DNA of 64,000 bases from Acinetobacter baumannii (lineage in GTDB: Bacteria; Pseudomonadota; Gammaproteobacteria; Pseudomonadales; Moraxellaceae): contig NZ_CP046654.1 in NCBI RefSeq assembly GCF_009759685.1, forward strand, positions 310,001-374,000, written 5' to 3'. The notes under the pieces were generated by a model. That model searched no databases and was not told the DNA's origin. It worked only from the letters and a program-made list of their open reading frames with translations. Position numbers and translations under genes: made by a program. Shown one piece after another: positions 27,657-38,167 of the stretch (position 1 is the first letter of the stretch; each line of letters begins with the position of its first letter).

Positions 27657-29678
27657 TTATTGCAACATTTGCGCTTTTAAACGAACAATTTCATCACGAA
27701 TACGCGCCGCTTGCTCGAATTGTAAATCCTTCGACGCCTTTAACATTTCTTTCTCTAGCTTAGTAATGTGCTTACTAAACAATTTAGGGTCAGAAAGAAT
27801 ATGTCGTTCATCTGCGCTAAGTGCTTGTGCCTGCTCTAGTACTTTCTCATCAATCTGATCATCAGAAAGTACTTCACCCGTATCAATTTCTTTCACAGCC
27901 TGACGAACTGCACTACGTGGTGTAATACCATGCTGCTCATTAAACTCGATTTGTTTTGTACGTCGGCGCTCTGTCTCATCAATTGCCTTTCGCATAGAAT
28001 CAGTGATTGTATCAGCATATAAAATTGCTTTACCTTTCACATTTCGCGCAGCACGACCAATCGTCTGAATAAGCGAACGCTCAGAACGTAAGAAACCTTC
28101 TTTATCTGCATCTAAAATAGCAACTAAAGAAACTTCCGGCATATCTAAGCCTTCTCGCAGCAAGTTAATACCCACTAGTACATCAAATACGCCTGTACGT
28201 AATTCATGAATAATTTTGACACGTTCAACTGTATCAATATCCGAGTGCAGATAAGCAACCTTAACGCCATATTCTTTTAAATAAGATGTTAAATCTTCCG
28301 CCATACGCTTGGTTAAAGTCGTTACCAATACACGCTCATTTAAGTTCTTACGAATATTAATCTCAGACAAAACATCATCGACTTGGGTAAGCACCGGACG
28401 AACTTCAATTTCAGGATCAATCAAGCCTGTTGGTCGAACAACCTGCTCAACCACTTGTTCTGATTTTTCCAGTTCATATCTAGCTGGTGTGGCACTCACA
28501 AAAATAGTGGTCGGAACAATACGCTCCCACTCTTCAAATTTCATTGGGCGGTTATCAAGCGCACTTGGTAAACGGAAACCGTAATTCACCAAGTTTTCTT
28601 TACGCGAACGGTCACCTTTATACATTGCGCCAATTTGAGGAACCGTTACATGCGACTCATCGATAATAAGTAAGGCATCTTCTGGTACATAGTCAAATAA
28701 AGTCGGTGGTGCTTCCCCTGCTGGTCGTCCCGATAAATGACGTGAGTAGTTTTCGATACCATTGGTGTATCCTAACTGCTGCATCATTTCCAAATCATAA
28801 CGCGTACGTTGCTCGATACGCTGCGCTTCGAGTAACTTGTCATGTTCACGGAAGAACTTAAGCTGGTCTTGCAATTCATCCTTAATAGTATCGATAGCGC
28901 GTGTTAGGTTGTCTTTTGGCGTCACATAATGGCTTTTCGGGTAAATCGTGACACGTGGTACTTTGCGGACCATTTTACCGGTCAGCGGATCAAACCAGCG
29001 AATTGAGTCTACTTCGTCATCAAAGAGTTCAATACGAATCGCATGTTGGTCGGATTCTGCCGGGAAAATATCAATAATTTCACCACGGATACGATACGTA
29101 CCACGTAAGAATTCAAGCTCATTACGCGTATATTGCATTTCAACCAAACGGCGAATAATTTCGTCTCGACTTACTCGGTCACCTTGGACCACATGCAATA
29201 ACATTTGCATATAAGCATTTGGGTCACCCAAACCATAAATGGCCGAAACAGAAGCAACAATAATCGCATCACGACGTTCTAACAAAGCACGCGTTGCCGA
29301 TAATCGCATCTGGTCAATATGGTCATTAATTGCCGCGTCTTTTTCAATAAATGTATCTGACGACGGAACATAAGCCTCGGGTTGATAGTAGTCGTAATAA
29401 CTTACGAAATACTCAACTGCATTGTTTGGGAAGAAGGCTTTAAACTCACCATAGAGCTGGGCTGCCAAGGTCTTATTATGCGCCATCACAATCGTCGGAC
29501 GCTGAGTTTGGGCAATCACATTTGCCATGGTATAGGTCTTACCTGAACCGGTCACGCCTAGCAGTAACTGATTACGAAAACCCTTTTCGATACCATTCAC
29601 CAGCTTTTCAATTGCCTGTGGCTGATCACCCGCTGGCTGGTAATGAGTGACCAAATCGAAAGGTTGATTTTCGTTCAC
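27657..29678 (-). CDS. uvrB: Excinuclease ABC subunit B
   Basis: The 673-residue damage-verification helicase of nucleotide excision repair. Walker A is [10 protein letters not shown]. The beta-hairpin [12 protein letters not shown], helicase motif DESHVT, ATPARYE and QTIGRAARN are present, and the C-terminal UVR domain that binds UvrC is at residues 630-670. The start is GTG with AGAGAGA upstream. No clear SOS-type operator is visible in the gap before the gene. Confidence 0.97.
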   Translation of the reverse strand: MNENQPFDLVTHYQPAGDQPQAIEKLVNGIEKGFRNQLLLGVTGSGKTYTMANVIAQTQRPTIVMAHNKTLAAQLYGEFKAFFPNNAVEYFVSYYDYYQPEAYVPSSDTFIEKDAAINDHIDQMRLSATRALLERRDAIIVASVSAIYGLGDPNAYMQMLLHVVQGDRVSRDEIIRRLVEMQYTRNELEFLRGTYRIRGEIIDIFPAESDQHAIRIELFDDEVDSIRWFDPLTGKMVRKVPRVTIYPKSHYVTPKDNLTRAIDTIKDELQDQLKFFREHDKLLEAQRIEQRTRYDLEMMQQLGYTNGIENYSRHLSGRPAGEAPPTLFDYVPEDALLIIDESHVTVPQIGAMYKGDRSRKENLVNYGFRLPSALDNRPMKFEEWERIVPTTIFVSATPARYELEKSEQVVEQVVRPTGLIDPEIEVRPVLTQVDDVLSEINIRKNLNERVLVTTLTKRMAEDLTSYLKEYGVKVAYLHSDIDTVERVKIIHELRTGVFDVLVGINLLREGLDMPEVSLVAILDADKEGFLRSERSLIQTIGRAARNVKGKAILYADTITDSMRKAIDETERRRTKQIEFNEQHGITPRSAVRQAVKEIDTGEVLSDDQIDEKVLEQAQALSADERHILSDPKLFSKHITKLEKEMLKASKDLQFEQAARIRDEIVRLKAQMLQ

Positions 29679-29857
29679 AGTTCTCTCTCTTTATAAAAAA
29701 TTTGAATTTATCGTCTAGCAAATTAATGGGGATTTTTTCCCTAATTTAAAGTCTATAGTGAGATTAATCTATATCGAAAATATTAAGCATCTTGATACTT
29801 GACCAATGCTGTAAACGGTTGCAACATGGACTTATCCATTAGATAAAAAGCATAACC

Positions 29858-30649
29858 ATGACCTATCAATATCATGATGAAAGTATTGTAACCGAACTCC
29901 CTGAAGATACCGTGTTTGTCTTCGGTAGTAATATGGCTGGACAACATGGTAGTGGAGCCGCACGTGTTGCCAGTCAGCATTTTGGGGCTGTAGAGGGTGT
30001 AGGACGTGGCTGGGCTGGTCAGAGCTTTGCAATTCCAACATTAAATGAACATATCCAACAAATGCCACTCTCCCAAATCGAGCATTATGTTGAAGACTTT
30101 AAAGTTTATGCAAAAAATCATCCTAAAATGAAATACTTTGTGACAGCTTTAGGATGTGGAATCGCAGGTTATAAGGTTTCCGAAATCGCTCCTCTTTTTA
30201 AAGGCATACATCACAATGTGATTTTTCCTGAATCGTTTAAACCGTATGTGGAAGAAGATGCTGTTTCACAGTTCCCAACACTCACTCAAAAAATGGTTCA
30301 AAGTTTCATTAATGATGAAGTTATTTTCTACTTTAATCACGGTAGTGAATCTTTTGAAGATGCTTTAGATAAAACGGATTTATCACGTGCTGAAAAAGCG
30401 ATAGCGCTTATTGTGCTTAATGAGGAATTGTATCCTCGTGACCGCTATGGCAGAGGCCGTGACCACGAATTGAGAGATATTTTAGGTAAGCTCAATGGTA
30501 AGATTTTTAATATTCATGGTAACTCAGAAGGTGCAATGATTTTCGTAAGTGTAATTGTTGCGCTTATGGAACTTTATGATTTTGATGAGCAAGATTTTAT
30601 AAAATTATGGCGCGGTGAGAAAAATATCGACCACCCTATTAACCGTTAA
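29858..30649 (+). CDS. Macro-domain-like conserved protein
   Basis: A 263-residue soluble protein. The N-terminal half has the pattern VFVFGSNMAGQHGSGAARVA, then GVGRGWAGQSFAIPT and YFVTALGCGIAGYKVSEIAPLF, which resembles a family of macro-domain-like (ADP-ribose-binding fold) proteins seen in phages and many bacteria. The C-terminal half is helical (LSRAEKAIALIVLNEEL, then FDEQDFIKLWRGE) and unknown. It lies alone between uvrB (divergent) and the diguanylate cyclase. Function uncertain: ADP-ribose binding or hydrolysis is a family-based guess. Confidence 0.82.
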   Translation: MTYQYHDESIVTELPEDTVFVFGSNMAGQHGSGAARVASQHFGAVEGVGRGWAGQSFAIPTLNEHIQQMPLSQIEHYVEDFKVYAKNHPKMKYFVTALGCGIAGYKVSEIAPLFKGIHHNVIFPESFKPYVEEDAVSQFPTLTQKMVQSFINDEVIFYFNHGSESFEDALDKTDLSRAEKAIALIVLNEELYPRDRYGRGRDHELRDILGKLNGKIFNIHGNSEGAMIFVSVIVALMELYDFDEQDFIKLWRGEKNIDHPINR

Positions 30650-30818
30650 TTTACTTTAATATTTTATGAGTGAAGCAGATAAATTCTGCTTTCTCATTAT
30701 TTTACTTATATTTAATATTTTTATTTTAATTATTCTAATAGATTTAAATCGATTATTTTCCCAAATCTTAGTTTTTCTCATTATACTTTAAGACAAACTG
30801 AATACTTAAAAGAAACGC

Positions 30819-32255
30819 ATGGAAACTTTAGATTCTTCAATTTTTGACCTCACCCCAATTCCAATGTGGATTGAAGACTTTAGTGAAGTTAAGCAGTTAT
30901 TTGACTTATGGAGAAATCAAGGGGTTGAAAACTTATATGAATTTCTAAGCCAAAATGAAAATCTAGTGGTTGAATGTGCTCATAAAATTAAAATTATTAA
31001 GGTCAACCAAAAAGTATTAGACCTTTTTGAAGCAAAAAACCAAGAAGAGTTATGTGCCAACTTAAATCTTATTTTTAAAAAAGAAATGTTTGAAGCTCAT
31101 ATTCATGAACTCGAAGCGTTATGGAATAGCAAAACTCATTTCTCGAGTACCACTATAAATTACACGCTCTCTGGTAAACGTATTGATGTACAACTACGTG
31201 GAGCAATTTTACCGGGTTCTGAAACTACGTTTGACCGTATTTTAATTACCACCGAAGACATTACTCCGTATCAAAATGCACTTCGTCAGGAAGAGAAAAA
31301 TCGACGCCTAGCAGAGTCAATGTTTATCTACTCCCCGACTTCGCTTTGGGTTGAAGATTTTAGCCGTATTAAAAATAGAATTGATCAGCTTAGGCTATTA
31401 GGAATTGAAGACTTTAGGACTTTTTTAGATGTACATCCTGAATTTGTTCGCCAATGCATAGAAGACATTTTAATTTTAGACGTCAATCAGTCGACTCTCG
31501 ATTTATTTAAAGCACCAGATAAAACCACTCTGTTAAAAAATACCCATAAAATTTTTGCCGAAGAGATGGTGGAAACTTTTAGAGAACAGCTGATTGAACT
31601 CTGGCAAGGAAATATTCACCACAAGCGTGAAGCCGTTAACTATGCGTTAGATGGCCAAATTAGAAATGTCTTATTGCAATTTACCGTATTCCCCGGTTAT
31701 GAAGAGACTTGGGGATTGGTACAGGTTGCGCTTACAGATATTACTGCACGAAAGAAAGCCGAAAATTATCTAGAATACTTAGGCCAGCATGATGTACTGA
31801 CCAAACTTTATAACCGAGCTTTTTTTACAGAAGAGCTTAATCGTTTAAATCGCAGTATTATTCGCCCTGTTTCTTCAATTTTTTTAGACATGAACGGCTT
31901 AAAGGAAACCAATGATCAACTTGGCCATGATATTGGTGATGGTTTATTACGTCGAGTAGGTAATATTTTAAATCAGGCAATTATGAATACTGCTTATACA
32001 GCTTCTCGAATCGGTGGCGACGAATTTGTAATTTTAATGCCTGGTGCAGATGAAGCGAATGTTTTGATGATGCTGCAAACCATTCAGGAGCTTTTTAATA
32101 TAGATAATCAATATTATTCAAGTCATCCTATTAGTATTGCGATTGGGCACGCCACAACAAAAGAAAATGAACAAGTTGAAGATATGCTAAAACGCGCAGA
32201 TCATCATATGTATCAAAAGAAAAAAAGTTATTATCAAGAAATTCTTCTACCATAA
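30819..32255 (+). CDS. Diguanylate cyclase with two duplicated PAS-like sensor modules
   Basis: A 478-residue soluble protein. Residues 8-149 and 169-309 are two copies of one PAS-like module with matching landmarks (PMWIEDF and SLWVEDF; VLDLFEA and TLDLFKA; VNYAL and INYTL; LITTEDIT and VALTDIT). A GGDEF domain follows, with the intact GGDEF at 399-403 and the metal-binding FLDMNGLKETND. It should make c-di-GMP from two GTP. The RxxD inhibitory site is absent before GGDEF (sequence MNTAYTASR), so product feedback is unlikely. No TM segment; no EAL domain. It is near, but not in, the exopolysaccharide locus. Confidence 0.93.
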   Translation: METLDSSIFDLTPIPMWIEDFSEVKQLFDLWRNQGVENLYEFLSQNENLVVECAHKIKIIKVNQKVLDLFEAKNQEELCANLNLIFKKEMFEAHIHELEALWNSKTHFSSTTINYTLSGKRIDVQLRGAILPGSETTFDRILITTEDITPYQNALRQEEKNRRLAESMFIYSPTSLWVEDFSRIKNRIDQLRLLGIEDFRTFLDVHPEFVRQCIEDILILDVNQSTLDLFKAPDKTTLLKNTHKIFAEEMVETFREQLIELWQGNIHHKREAVNYALDGQIRNVLLQFTVFPGYEETWGLVQVALTDITARKKAENYLEYLGQHDVLTKLYNRAFFTEELNRLNRSIIRPVSSIFLDMNGLKETNDQLGHDIGDGLLRRVGNILNQAIMNTAYTASRIGGDEFVILMPGADEANVLMMLQTIQELFNIDNQYYSSHPISIAIGHATTKENEQVEDMLKRADHHMYQKKKSYYQEILLP

Positions 32256-32283
32256 AAAAACAGGCATATTGCCTGTTTTTTTA
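32254..32283. terminator. Bidirectional terminator between the diguanylate cyclase and a small ORF
   Basis: An 11-bp stem (32256-32266 with 32270-32280) with A and T tracts on its two sides, between convergent genes. Confidence 0.87.
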
Positions 32284-32289
32284 TTTAAA

Positions 32290-32469
32290 TTAGCGCTTAC
32301 CCATAGAACGACGAGTACCACGCGGTGGCATCCAAGTTCTATCTGCATATTGTTCAGGTTTCGGACGTACTTGGTTGTGTACAGCATCGCCTGCTTGGTT
32401 ACTTTCATTCGGCATTGGAAATGGCAATTTCACCAAAGCCTTTTTCTGTTTTGGCTGTTGCTCAGTCAT
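32290..32469 (-). CDS. Small basic protein of 59 residues
   Basis: A short ORF with ATG at 32469 and TAA at 32290. It starts MTEQQPKQKKALVKLPFP, has a Gln/Asn/Pro-rich middle (VRPKPEQYADRTWMPPRG) and ends TRRSMGKR, so it is highly basic with no membrane segment. The terminator at 32254-32283 faces its stop. The SD (GAGAAT) is weak. The lysine-rich start and arginine tail suggest nucleic-acid or ribosome contact; this is only composition-based. Not recognised. Confidence 0.62.
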   Translation of the reverse strand: MTEQQPKQKKALVKLPFPMPNESNQAGDAVHNQVRPKPEQYADRTWMPPRGTRRSMGKR

Positions 32470-32676
32470 GATTCATTCTCGATATTTCGATTGCGGCTTA
32501 TTATAAAGGATTTTTCTTGTTTCTTTCGAAAAAAGCTTCAATTGAATAAAATCGCAACAAGATCTTTCCTAAATTAAACTTTTTTACATCTAAAAATCCC
32601 CACATCCGCAAATTGCTTAATTTTTGCGATAAGATAGTGTGCTTTTTATTTTTAATCCCATAAGAGGAATATTGCC

Positions 32677-33906
32677 GTGGACGTACGTCTTTCTGATCGT
32701 GTCAATGCTATCAAACCGTCCCCTACACTTGCTGTAACTAATAAAGCTGCTGAGCTTAAAGCTGCTGGCAAGAACGTGATTGGTTTGGGTGCTGGCGAGC
32801 CAGATTTTGATACCCCTCAACACATCAAAGATGCTGCAATTGAAGCGATTAATAATGGTTTCACCAAATATACGGCTGTAGATGGTACTCCTGGGTTAAA
32901 AAAAGCAATTATTGCTAAATTAAAGCGTGATAATAATCTTGATTACCAACCTAACCAGATTTTGGTTTCTTGTGGCGGTAAGCAAAGCTTCTTTAACTTG
33001 GCACTAGCATTATTAAACAAGGGTGATGAAGTGATCATCCCTGCGCCATTCTGGGTAAGCTATCCAGATATGGTCATTATTGCTGAAGGTACGCCTGTTA
33101 TCGTGAAATGTGGCGAAGAGCAACGTTTCAAAATTACACCTGAACAATTAGAAGCAGCAATTACTCCTAACACTCGTTTAGTGGTATTAAACAGCCCATC
33201 TAACCCGACAGGTATGATTTACAGCAAAGCTGAATTAGAAGCTTTAGCTGAGGTTTTACGTCGTCATCCGCAAGTATTTGTTGCATCTGACGACATGTAT
33301 GAACCAATTCGTTGGGAAGATGAGTTCTACAACATTGCAACTGTTGCACCTGATTTATATGACCGCACGATTGTTTTAAATGGTGTTTCTAAAGCATATG
33401 CAATGACAGGTTGGCGTATTGGCTATGCAGCCGGCCCAGCAAAAATCATTGGTGCAATGAAAAAAATCCAGTCTCAATCAACTTCTAACCCGACTTCAAT
33501 TTCGCAAGTTGCTGCTGAAGCTGCGTTGAATGGTCCACAAGATGTTTTAAAACCAATGATTGAAGCGTTTAAACGTCGTCATGACTTAGTGGTTAATGGC
33601 TTAAACGACATCAAAGGTATCTCTTGCTTACCTGCTGATGGTGCGTTCTACGCGTATGCAAACATTCGCCCTCTTATTCGTGCAAAAGGCTTAAAATCTT
33701 GCACAGAATTCTCTGAGTGGCTACTTGAAGAAACTGGCGTAGCGGTCGTTCCTGGTGATGCATTTGGTTTAGGTGGTTTCATGCGTATTTCATATGCAAC
33801 AGCTGACGAAGTACTTGTTGATGCGTTAGCACGTATCAAAAAAGCTGCTGAATCAATCGAAGGCGTTGATGCTGCAATTGCATCTATCGAAGCTGAGAAA
33901 GCATAA
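32677..33906 (+). CDS. aspC: Aspartate aminotransferase (class I, PLP-dependent)
   Basis: A 409-residue fold-type I aminotransferase moving the amino group between aspartate and 2-oxoglutarate. It has the I-gamma type layout: GLGAGEPDFDTP at the start, SPSNPTG, the PLP-lysine motif NGVSKAYAMTGWRIGY and the substrate-binding Arg in GGFMRISYA. A GTG start at 32677 follows AGAGGA. Monocistronic, with a terminator directly after. The last 20 residues are Ala/Glu/Ile-rich beyond the usual end. Confidence 0.93.
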   Translation: MDVRLSDRVNAIKPSPTLAVTNKAAELKAAGKNVIGLGAGEPDFDTPQHIKDAAIEAINNGFTKYTAVDGTPGLKKAIIAKLKRDNNLDYQPNQILVSCGGKQSFFNLALALLNKGDEVIIPAPFWVSYPDMVIIAEGTPVIVKCGEEQRFKITPEQLEAAITPNTRLVVLNSPSNPTGMIYSKAELEALAEVLRRHPQVFVASDDMYEPIRWEDEFYNIATVAPDLYDRTIVLNGVSKAYAMTGWRIGYAAGPAKIIGAMKKIQSQSTSNPTSISQVAAEAALNGPQDVLKPMIEAFKRRHDLVVNGLNDIKGISCLPADGAFYAYANIRPLIRAKGLKSCTEFSEWLLEETGVAVVPGDAFGLGGFMRISYATADEVLVDALARIKKAAESIEGVDAAIASIEAEKA

Positions 33907-33923
33907 TTATTAGTTATAAATCT

Positions 33924-33957
33924 AAAAAGGAAGTTTTTATTTAAAACTTCCTTTTTT
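33924..33957 (+). terminator. Terminator after aspC
   Basis: A 14-bp stem (33924-33937 with 33943-33956) containing GGAAG/CTTCC, with a T-run tail. Confidence 0.88.
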
Positions 33958-34128
33958 ATTACTTTGATTTTTATAATTTTTCATAATTATTATAAAGTGA
34001 AATACAATATATTTGGTCAGCCCATTAATTTCAACCTTTCTCTTTTTATAGTAAAATAATAAATTAAGATAAAATGTATCATTCATTTAAATAAATCTTC
34101 CGTTATTAAAACACTTTGAGTAAAAGAA

Positions 34129-36090
34129 ATGACAGCTTGGCAAAGATTAGGAATAGAACCAACAGATAACCAGAGAGAAATAAAAAAGGCGTATGCCAAA
34201 CAACTAAAGTTAATCGATCAAGATACCCAGCCAGAAGAATTTATTCTTCTTAGAGAAGCATTAGAAACTGCTCAATTCGAAGCAGAACATTTAATATATG
34301 AAAATGAGGATTTGGATAACTCATCCTCTATATTTGAAGAAAATAATTCTTTTAATGACCAAAATTTAAATTCAGATGACTTAAATGATCAAACACTTGA
34401 AAATAAACTTAAGAGACTAAAACATCATATTGCTATTCAAGACATTAACTTTAATATACGTGATGAATTAATACATTTTAATAATGAAATTGAAGCATAT
34501 AAAGATAAAAGTATTAGCAACCATTTCAGAGATCAAATTTTAGATCTATTAAGAAAAAATGATCTTGATGATTTTTGTTATATCTTTACAGAAAAAAATG
34601 CTGAAAATATTGTCACAAACCATCAGAAAATAATTGAAAAAGAGAAAACCGAATATTCTGTTTCCAGTAACGAATGTATTCAATCAGATGCACTTAGTAT
34701 TCCAGTAATTCTTGAGGAAGTTAGCAATGCACTATGGAATAAAGATATTAGCGATATAACATTCGATAAATTCAATTATTTACTTAGTCAACAATATGAT
34801 ATTCCTCTTAGTCAACAAATAGAAATAAAAGATCAACTCCAAGCCCCTTTAGCAGAAATTGAAATTGATGATCTACAACCCGAATATTTTCGGTTTCTAG
34901 AATTGTGGCATGAAACTTATCCTGATGATATTCATCAATATAATCCATCTTATTACTCAAGCTTATTACAGGAAAAGTTAAATAGTTTTTTATCTCGATA
35001 CAAACTCTTAAAAAAGTTACCTAATGAACATTTTGAATTATTAAATGAACTTTCTGGTGAAAAAAAATTTCATCCATTAAAAATGCTCAAATTAAGAAAA
35101 AGTTTAAATAAAATTTCAAAAAACTATAGTACAGTTGAAGTTATTGATAAGTTACAGCTTTCTATCACCCAAACTAACCCTAATTACTTATTTCTAAAAA
35201 GTTTAAGCAATTTTTGGAAATTTACTATAATAAATATTCTATTTATAACTATAACCTTTCTCTTTTTTAATTCCCTTATAGCTCCAGATAATCAAATTAT
35301 AGTAAATTTATTAATTACAGTCTGCATTAGTCTGTTATATATATTTATACTACAACCTATATTAAATACCAGAATTTTAGGTCACCCTGGTTATGAAAGA
35401 ACATTGGGCTATTATCTTAAATATTGGTGTTTAAGTGGATTTATTCTCTGCAGTTTGACCCCTTGGCTTCCAGATTTACCCCATCAACTTCTAAGTTATG
35501 GATGGTTTATATCTACAACTATACTACTGAGTGCTTTGCTGCTAGATGCAACACCATATATGAATAGATTAGAGCAAAGTGCATTTATTAATATCGATAA
35601 ATGGATAATTAATATCGGTTTAATCTCTCTTAGTATTTTTCTTATTTCTATCTTTTTTATTATTGGTGAACCTAATCATATCTGGTTCATAATTTATAGT
35701 CTGATCCCGATCTGTTTCTTATTTTACCCAGAATCTTTCCGCCCTCTCTTCTATATTTTTGGATACAATAAAGAAGATACCAACTTAACAGATAAACAAA
35801 TAATGTATAGAAGTATTGGTATTATCTTCTTTAGGCTATTCTGGGTTTTTGGCTTTAGCTATTTATTTATAAAATCTTCCTCACAACCTTTTATGTATGC
35901 TGCAGGCTTGATTCTAGGAAGTATATTAATAACCGGATTTAGTGCCAAGAATCTCTCTTCTACACTTAAATATTTAACCTACATCGCCTTATGTATAGCA
36001 ACGTTATACACCATACTTTTCCCTTTGATATTAATTTATTATTTATATCAAAGCTATCAAGCAAAAAAAATCATTTTATCTAGCTGCTAA
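34129..36090 (+). CDS. Membrane J-domain-like protein, putative HscC co-chaperone
   Basis: A 653-residue protein. Residues 1-65 resemble a J domain: a short helix I start (AWQRLGIEPTDNQREIKKAYAKQLKLI) and a final helix (LREALETAQ), but the HPD loop reads DQDTQPEEF, so His-Pro-Asp is not conserved. A low-complexity acidic/Asn-rich linker follows (about 65-130), then helical segments, then about eight TM segments from residue 365 to the end. It converges with an HscC-type Hsp70 gene, as the J proteins DjlB/DjlC associate with HscC in E. coli. The pairing is inference. The gene is notably AT-rich compared with its neighbours. Confidence 0.84.
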   Translation: MTAWQRLGIEPTDNQREIKKAYAKQLKLIDQDTQPEEFILLREALETAQFEAEHLIYENEDLDNSSSIFEENNSFNDQNLNSDDLNDQTLENKLKRLKHHIAIQDINFNIRDELIHFNNEIEAYKDKSISNHFRDQILDLLRKNDLDDFCYIFTEKNAENIVTNHQKIIEKEKTEYSVSSNECIQSDALSIPVILEEVSNALWNKDISDITFDKFNYLLSQQYDIPLSQQIEIKDQLQAPLAEIEIDDLQPEYFRFLELWHETYPDDIHQYNPSYYSSLLQEKLNSFLSRYKLLKKLPNEHFELLNELSGEKKFHPLKMLKLRKSLNKISKNYSTVEVIDKLQLSITQTNPNYLFLKSLSNFWKFTIINILFITITFLFFNSLIAPDNQIIVNLLITVCISLLYIFILQPILNTRILGHPGYERTLGYYLKYWCLSGFILCSLTPWLPDLPHQLLSYGWFISTTILLSALLLDATPYMNRLEQSAFINIDKWIINIGLISLSIFLISIFFIIGEPNHIWFIIYSLIPICFLFYPESFRPLFYIFGYNKEDTNLTDKQIMYRSIGIIFFRLFWVFGFSYLFIKSSSQPFMYAAGLILGSILITGFSAKNLSSTLKYLTYIALCIATLYTILFPLILIYYLYQSYQAKKIILSSC

Positions 36091-36093
36091 AAA

Positions 36094-36138
36094 TATCCCC
36101 TTGTATGTATCTAACAAAGAATTCATACAAGGAGATAT
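36094..36138. terminator. Convergent-gene hairpin
   Basis: A long inverted repeat (CCTTGTATG with CATACAAGG, extended by TATC and GATA) between the two convergent chaperone genes. There is no clean T run, so it may act as a weak bidirectional terminator. Confidence 0.5.
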
Positions 36139-36141
36139 AAA

Positions 36142-37842
36142 TTAATACTCTTCAAACAAACTTAAATCTTCAATTTCATTAAGAAAAGCTTCGAAATGTT
36201 GTTGTGCCTCACGTATTTGTCTTGGATCTTGCAGATTTAGAATATAATTAAATTGTTGTGTTCGCTCTCCAATCTGTAAACGTAGATCTCCTGTATATTC
36301 ACTAAATAAACGCTCTGCTCGTAATAATAAGCTCTTATTCATTAAAGTATCACGAGGATGTATTTTCAATTCCTGCAACTGTTGACGGGCCTGCTCTATT
36401 TGTTCCGTACTCATTACATTTTGATGATTAACAATCACTTTTTGGAGCTTTTCTCCTGTGCTTGGAACTTCTATATCAACTTCTAAAATACCATTTGGAT
36501 TATAAGAGAATCGCACCTCAATAGATAAATAGTCATTATTTGGAGGTAAAGGCACATTGAGCTCACCTAAAAAAATGTTTTCTTTACACAGTCGATGTTC
36601 GCCCTGATAAATCTTAACAATAATTTCTCTCTGCCCTTTATTCATCGCAGTATACGTATTTACCTTACTGGCAGGAATTACAATATTGCGCTCTAAGATA
36701 GGTGAAAACTGCTCATCATTTTCCACTGCAATCCCTAAACTAAATGGGCAAACATCTGTTAAAACAATTTCTTTTAAAGATACATCTTTTGCTTTTAAAC
36801 CTGCTTGTACACAGGTACCACGTACAATTGCTTCATCAGGTTGGACACTTGTCGACGGAAAACGACCAAATAATTTTGTTACTAATTTGCGAACAACTGG
36901 AATACGTGTCGCACCACCTACCATAATAATCTGGTCAACCTGTTGAGGCAGGACTCTAGCATCTCTCAAGGCACGCTCTAGTGGGCGGCGTAATCTAAGC
37001 AATAATGGTTCGGCCCATACTGCGAATTCTTCTTGAGTAATTTCTAGGGTGGCCTCTTTATCTTCCCATTTAAATATTAAATCTGTTTTCGCTTCTTTAC
37101 TTAAAACATGAAGACTATGTTGTGCTCTAGCTCTTAATGCTGTTTCAATATCAAATGGAATAGTATTTTCAGTATAGCCAAAAATAGTTGCATGCTGTTT
37201 CCAGTATTGTTTCATTAACAACTGAACAAAGTCATCTCCACCTAAATAATTATCTCCTGCACTAGCTCGCACCTCAGTGATGCCATCAAACAACTCAACA
37301 ATTGAGACATCAAAGGTTCCCCCTCCTAAATCAAAAATCAGGAAACAACTATCCTGCGTTTGCCCTAAACCATATGCTAGAGCAGCTGCAGTAGGTTCAT
37401 TAATGAGTCGACTAACTTTTAAACCCGCAAGTTCTGCAGCAGATATAGTGGCTTGACGTTGGATATCGTTAAAGTAAGCAGGCACCGTAATCACGGCTTC
37501 CTCTACTTCACATTGCAAAGCCTGCTCCACATCCTGTTTAAGAGATTTTAATATCAATGAAGACAATTCAACTGCTGAAAAGCTCTGCTGACCTAATTTT
37601 AATCTTTTTGAGGTACCCATTAACCGCTTAAAACTAGTTAATACCTCTTTACCACGACTTCTTAACTCTAATGCAGCTTGTCCAATTAAGATTTGCCCTT
37701 GCTCATCCAATGCAATAGCTGAGGGCGTAGTTTTCATACCATAAGGATTATTAATAAGTTTGGACTGACCATTTTCAAAAATACCAACTAGTGAGTTACT
37801 GGTTCCAAGATCAATTGCTATAAGAGGTTTAGTATCTATCAT
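36142..37842 (-). CDS. hscC: Hsp70 family chaperone, HscC type
   Basis: A 566-residue Hsp70. The nucleotide-binding domain has [54 protein letters not shown] and [13 protein letters not shown]. The substrate-binding domain is short and the C-terminal lid is reduced, as in HscC rather than DnaK (about 640 residues), and the EEVD-like end of DnaK is missing. ATP-dependent chaperone with specialised clients. Its neighbour on the other strand is the membrane J-like protein, the likely partner. Confidence 0.93.
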   Translation of the reverse strand: MIDTKPLIAIDLGTSNSLVGIFENGQSKLINNPYGMKTTPSAIALDEQGQILIGQAALELRSRGKEVLTSFKRLMGTSKRLKLGQQSFSAVELSSLILKSLKQDVEQALQCEVEEAVITVPAYFNDIQRQATISAAELAGLKVSRLINEPTAAALAYGLGQTQDSCFLIFDLGGGTFDVSIVELFDGITEVRASAGDNYLGGDDFVQLLMKQYWKQHATIFGYTENTIPFDIETALRARAQHSLHVLSKEAKTDLIFKWEDKEATLEITQEEFAVWAEPLLLRLRRPLERALRDARVLPQQVDQIIMVGGATRIPVVRKLVTKLFGRFPSTSVQPDEAIVRGTCVQAGLKAKDVSLKEIVLTDVCPFSLGIAVENDEQFSPILERNIVIPASKVNTYTAMNKGQREIIVKIYQGEHRLCKENIFLGELNVPLPPNNDYLSIEVRFSYNPNGILEVDIEVPSTGEKLQKVIVNHQNVMSTEQIEQARQQLQELKIHPRDTLMNKSLLLRAERLFSEYTGDLRLQIGERTQQFNYILNLQDPRQIREAQQHFEAFLNEIEDLSLFEEY

Positions 37843-38167
37843 TTTCTATCAATAATTTAAAAGTATTAATTTTAAAATTATTTTATTCGATTTAATAAAT
37901 ATTGGCGAGATTTAGTTACTCTTAAGACTAACTGATTTAATTTTATTTTATTAAGAATGTTTAAAAGTAATTATTTTAATTACATAATTTTCCTGAAATA
38001 TTATTTACCTTTTAAATTATAAAACTAAGACTTTTTCCTACAATCGGAAGTCTTCTCAATAATTTTTACTCCAACTATTTCTTTTTTCCTGAAAACACTA
38101 ATTTTAGTAATTAGTTCTATACCCAATTCTAATTTCATATTTCTTTGAAAATTAACTTAGAAATTTT
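37843..38167. other. AT-rich intergenic stretch
   Basis: About 325 bases without a supported gene. All six frames are interrupted often, and base composition is strongly A+T. It must hold the hscC promoter on its left side, but no convincing -35/-10 pair stands out. Confidence 0.6.

Noticed and set aside
28309..29214. Plus-strand ORFs of about 90 residues inside uvrB
   Set aside because: Antisense to highly conserved uvrB segments, so they are shadows of its codon pattern.
29783..30068. Minus-strand ORFs overlapping the macro-domain-like gene
   Set aside because: They overlap its start on the opposite strand and have compositions without known family features.
32269..32577. 102-residue plus-strand ORF after the diguanylate cyclase terminator
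   Set aside because: It is antisense to the 59-residue ORF and aromatic/low-complexity; the small minus-strand ORF fits the terminator arrangement better.
34129..36090. Call this a normal DnaJ
   Set aside because: There is no HPD motif, zinc finger or Gly/Phe region; only the J-like N-terminus is similar.
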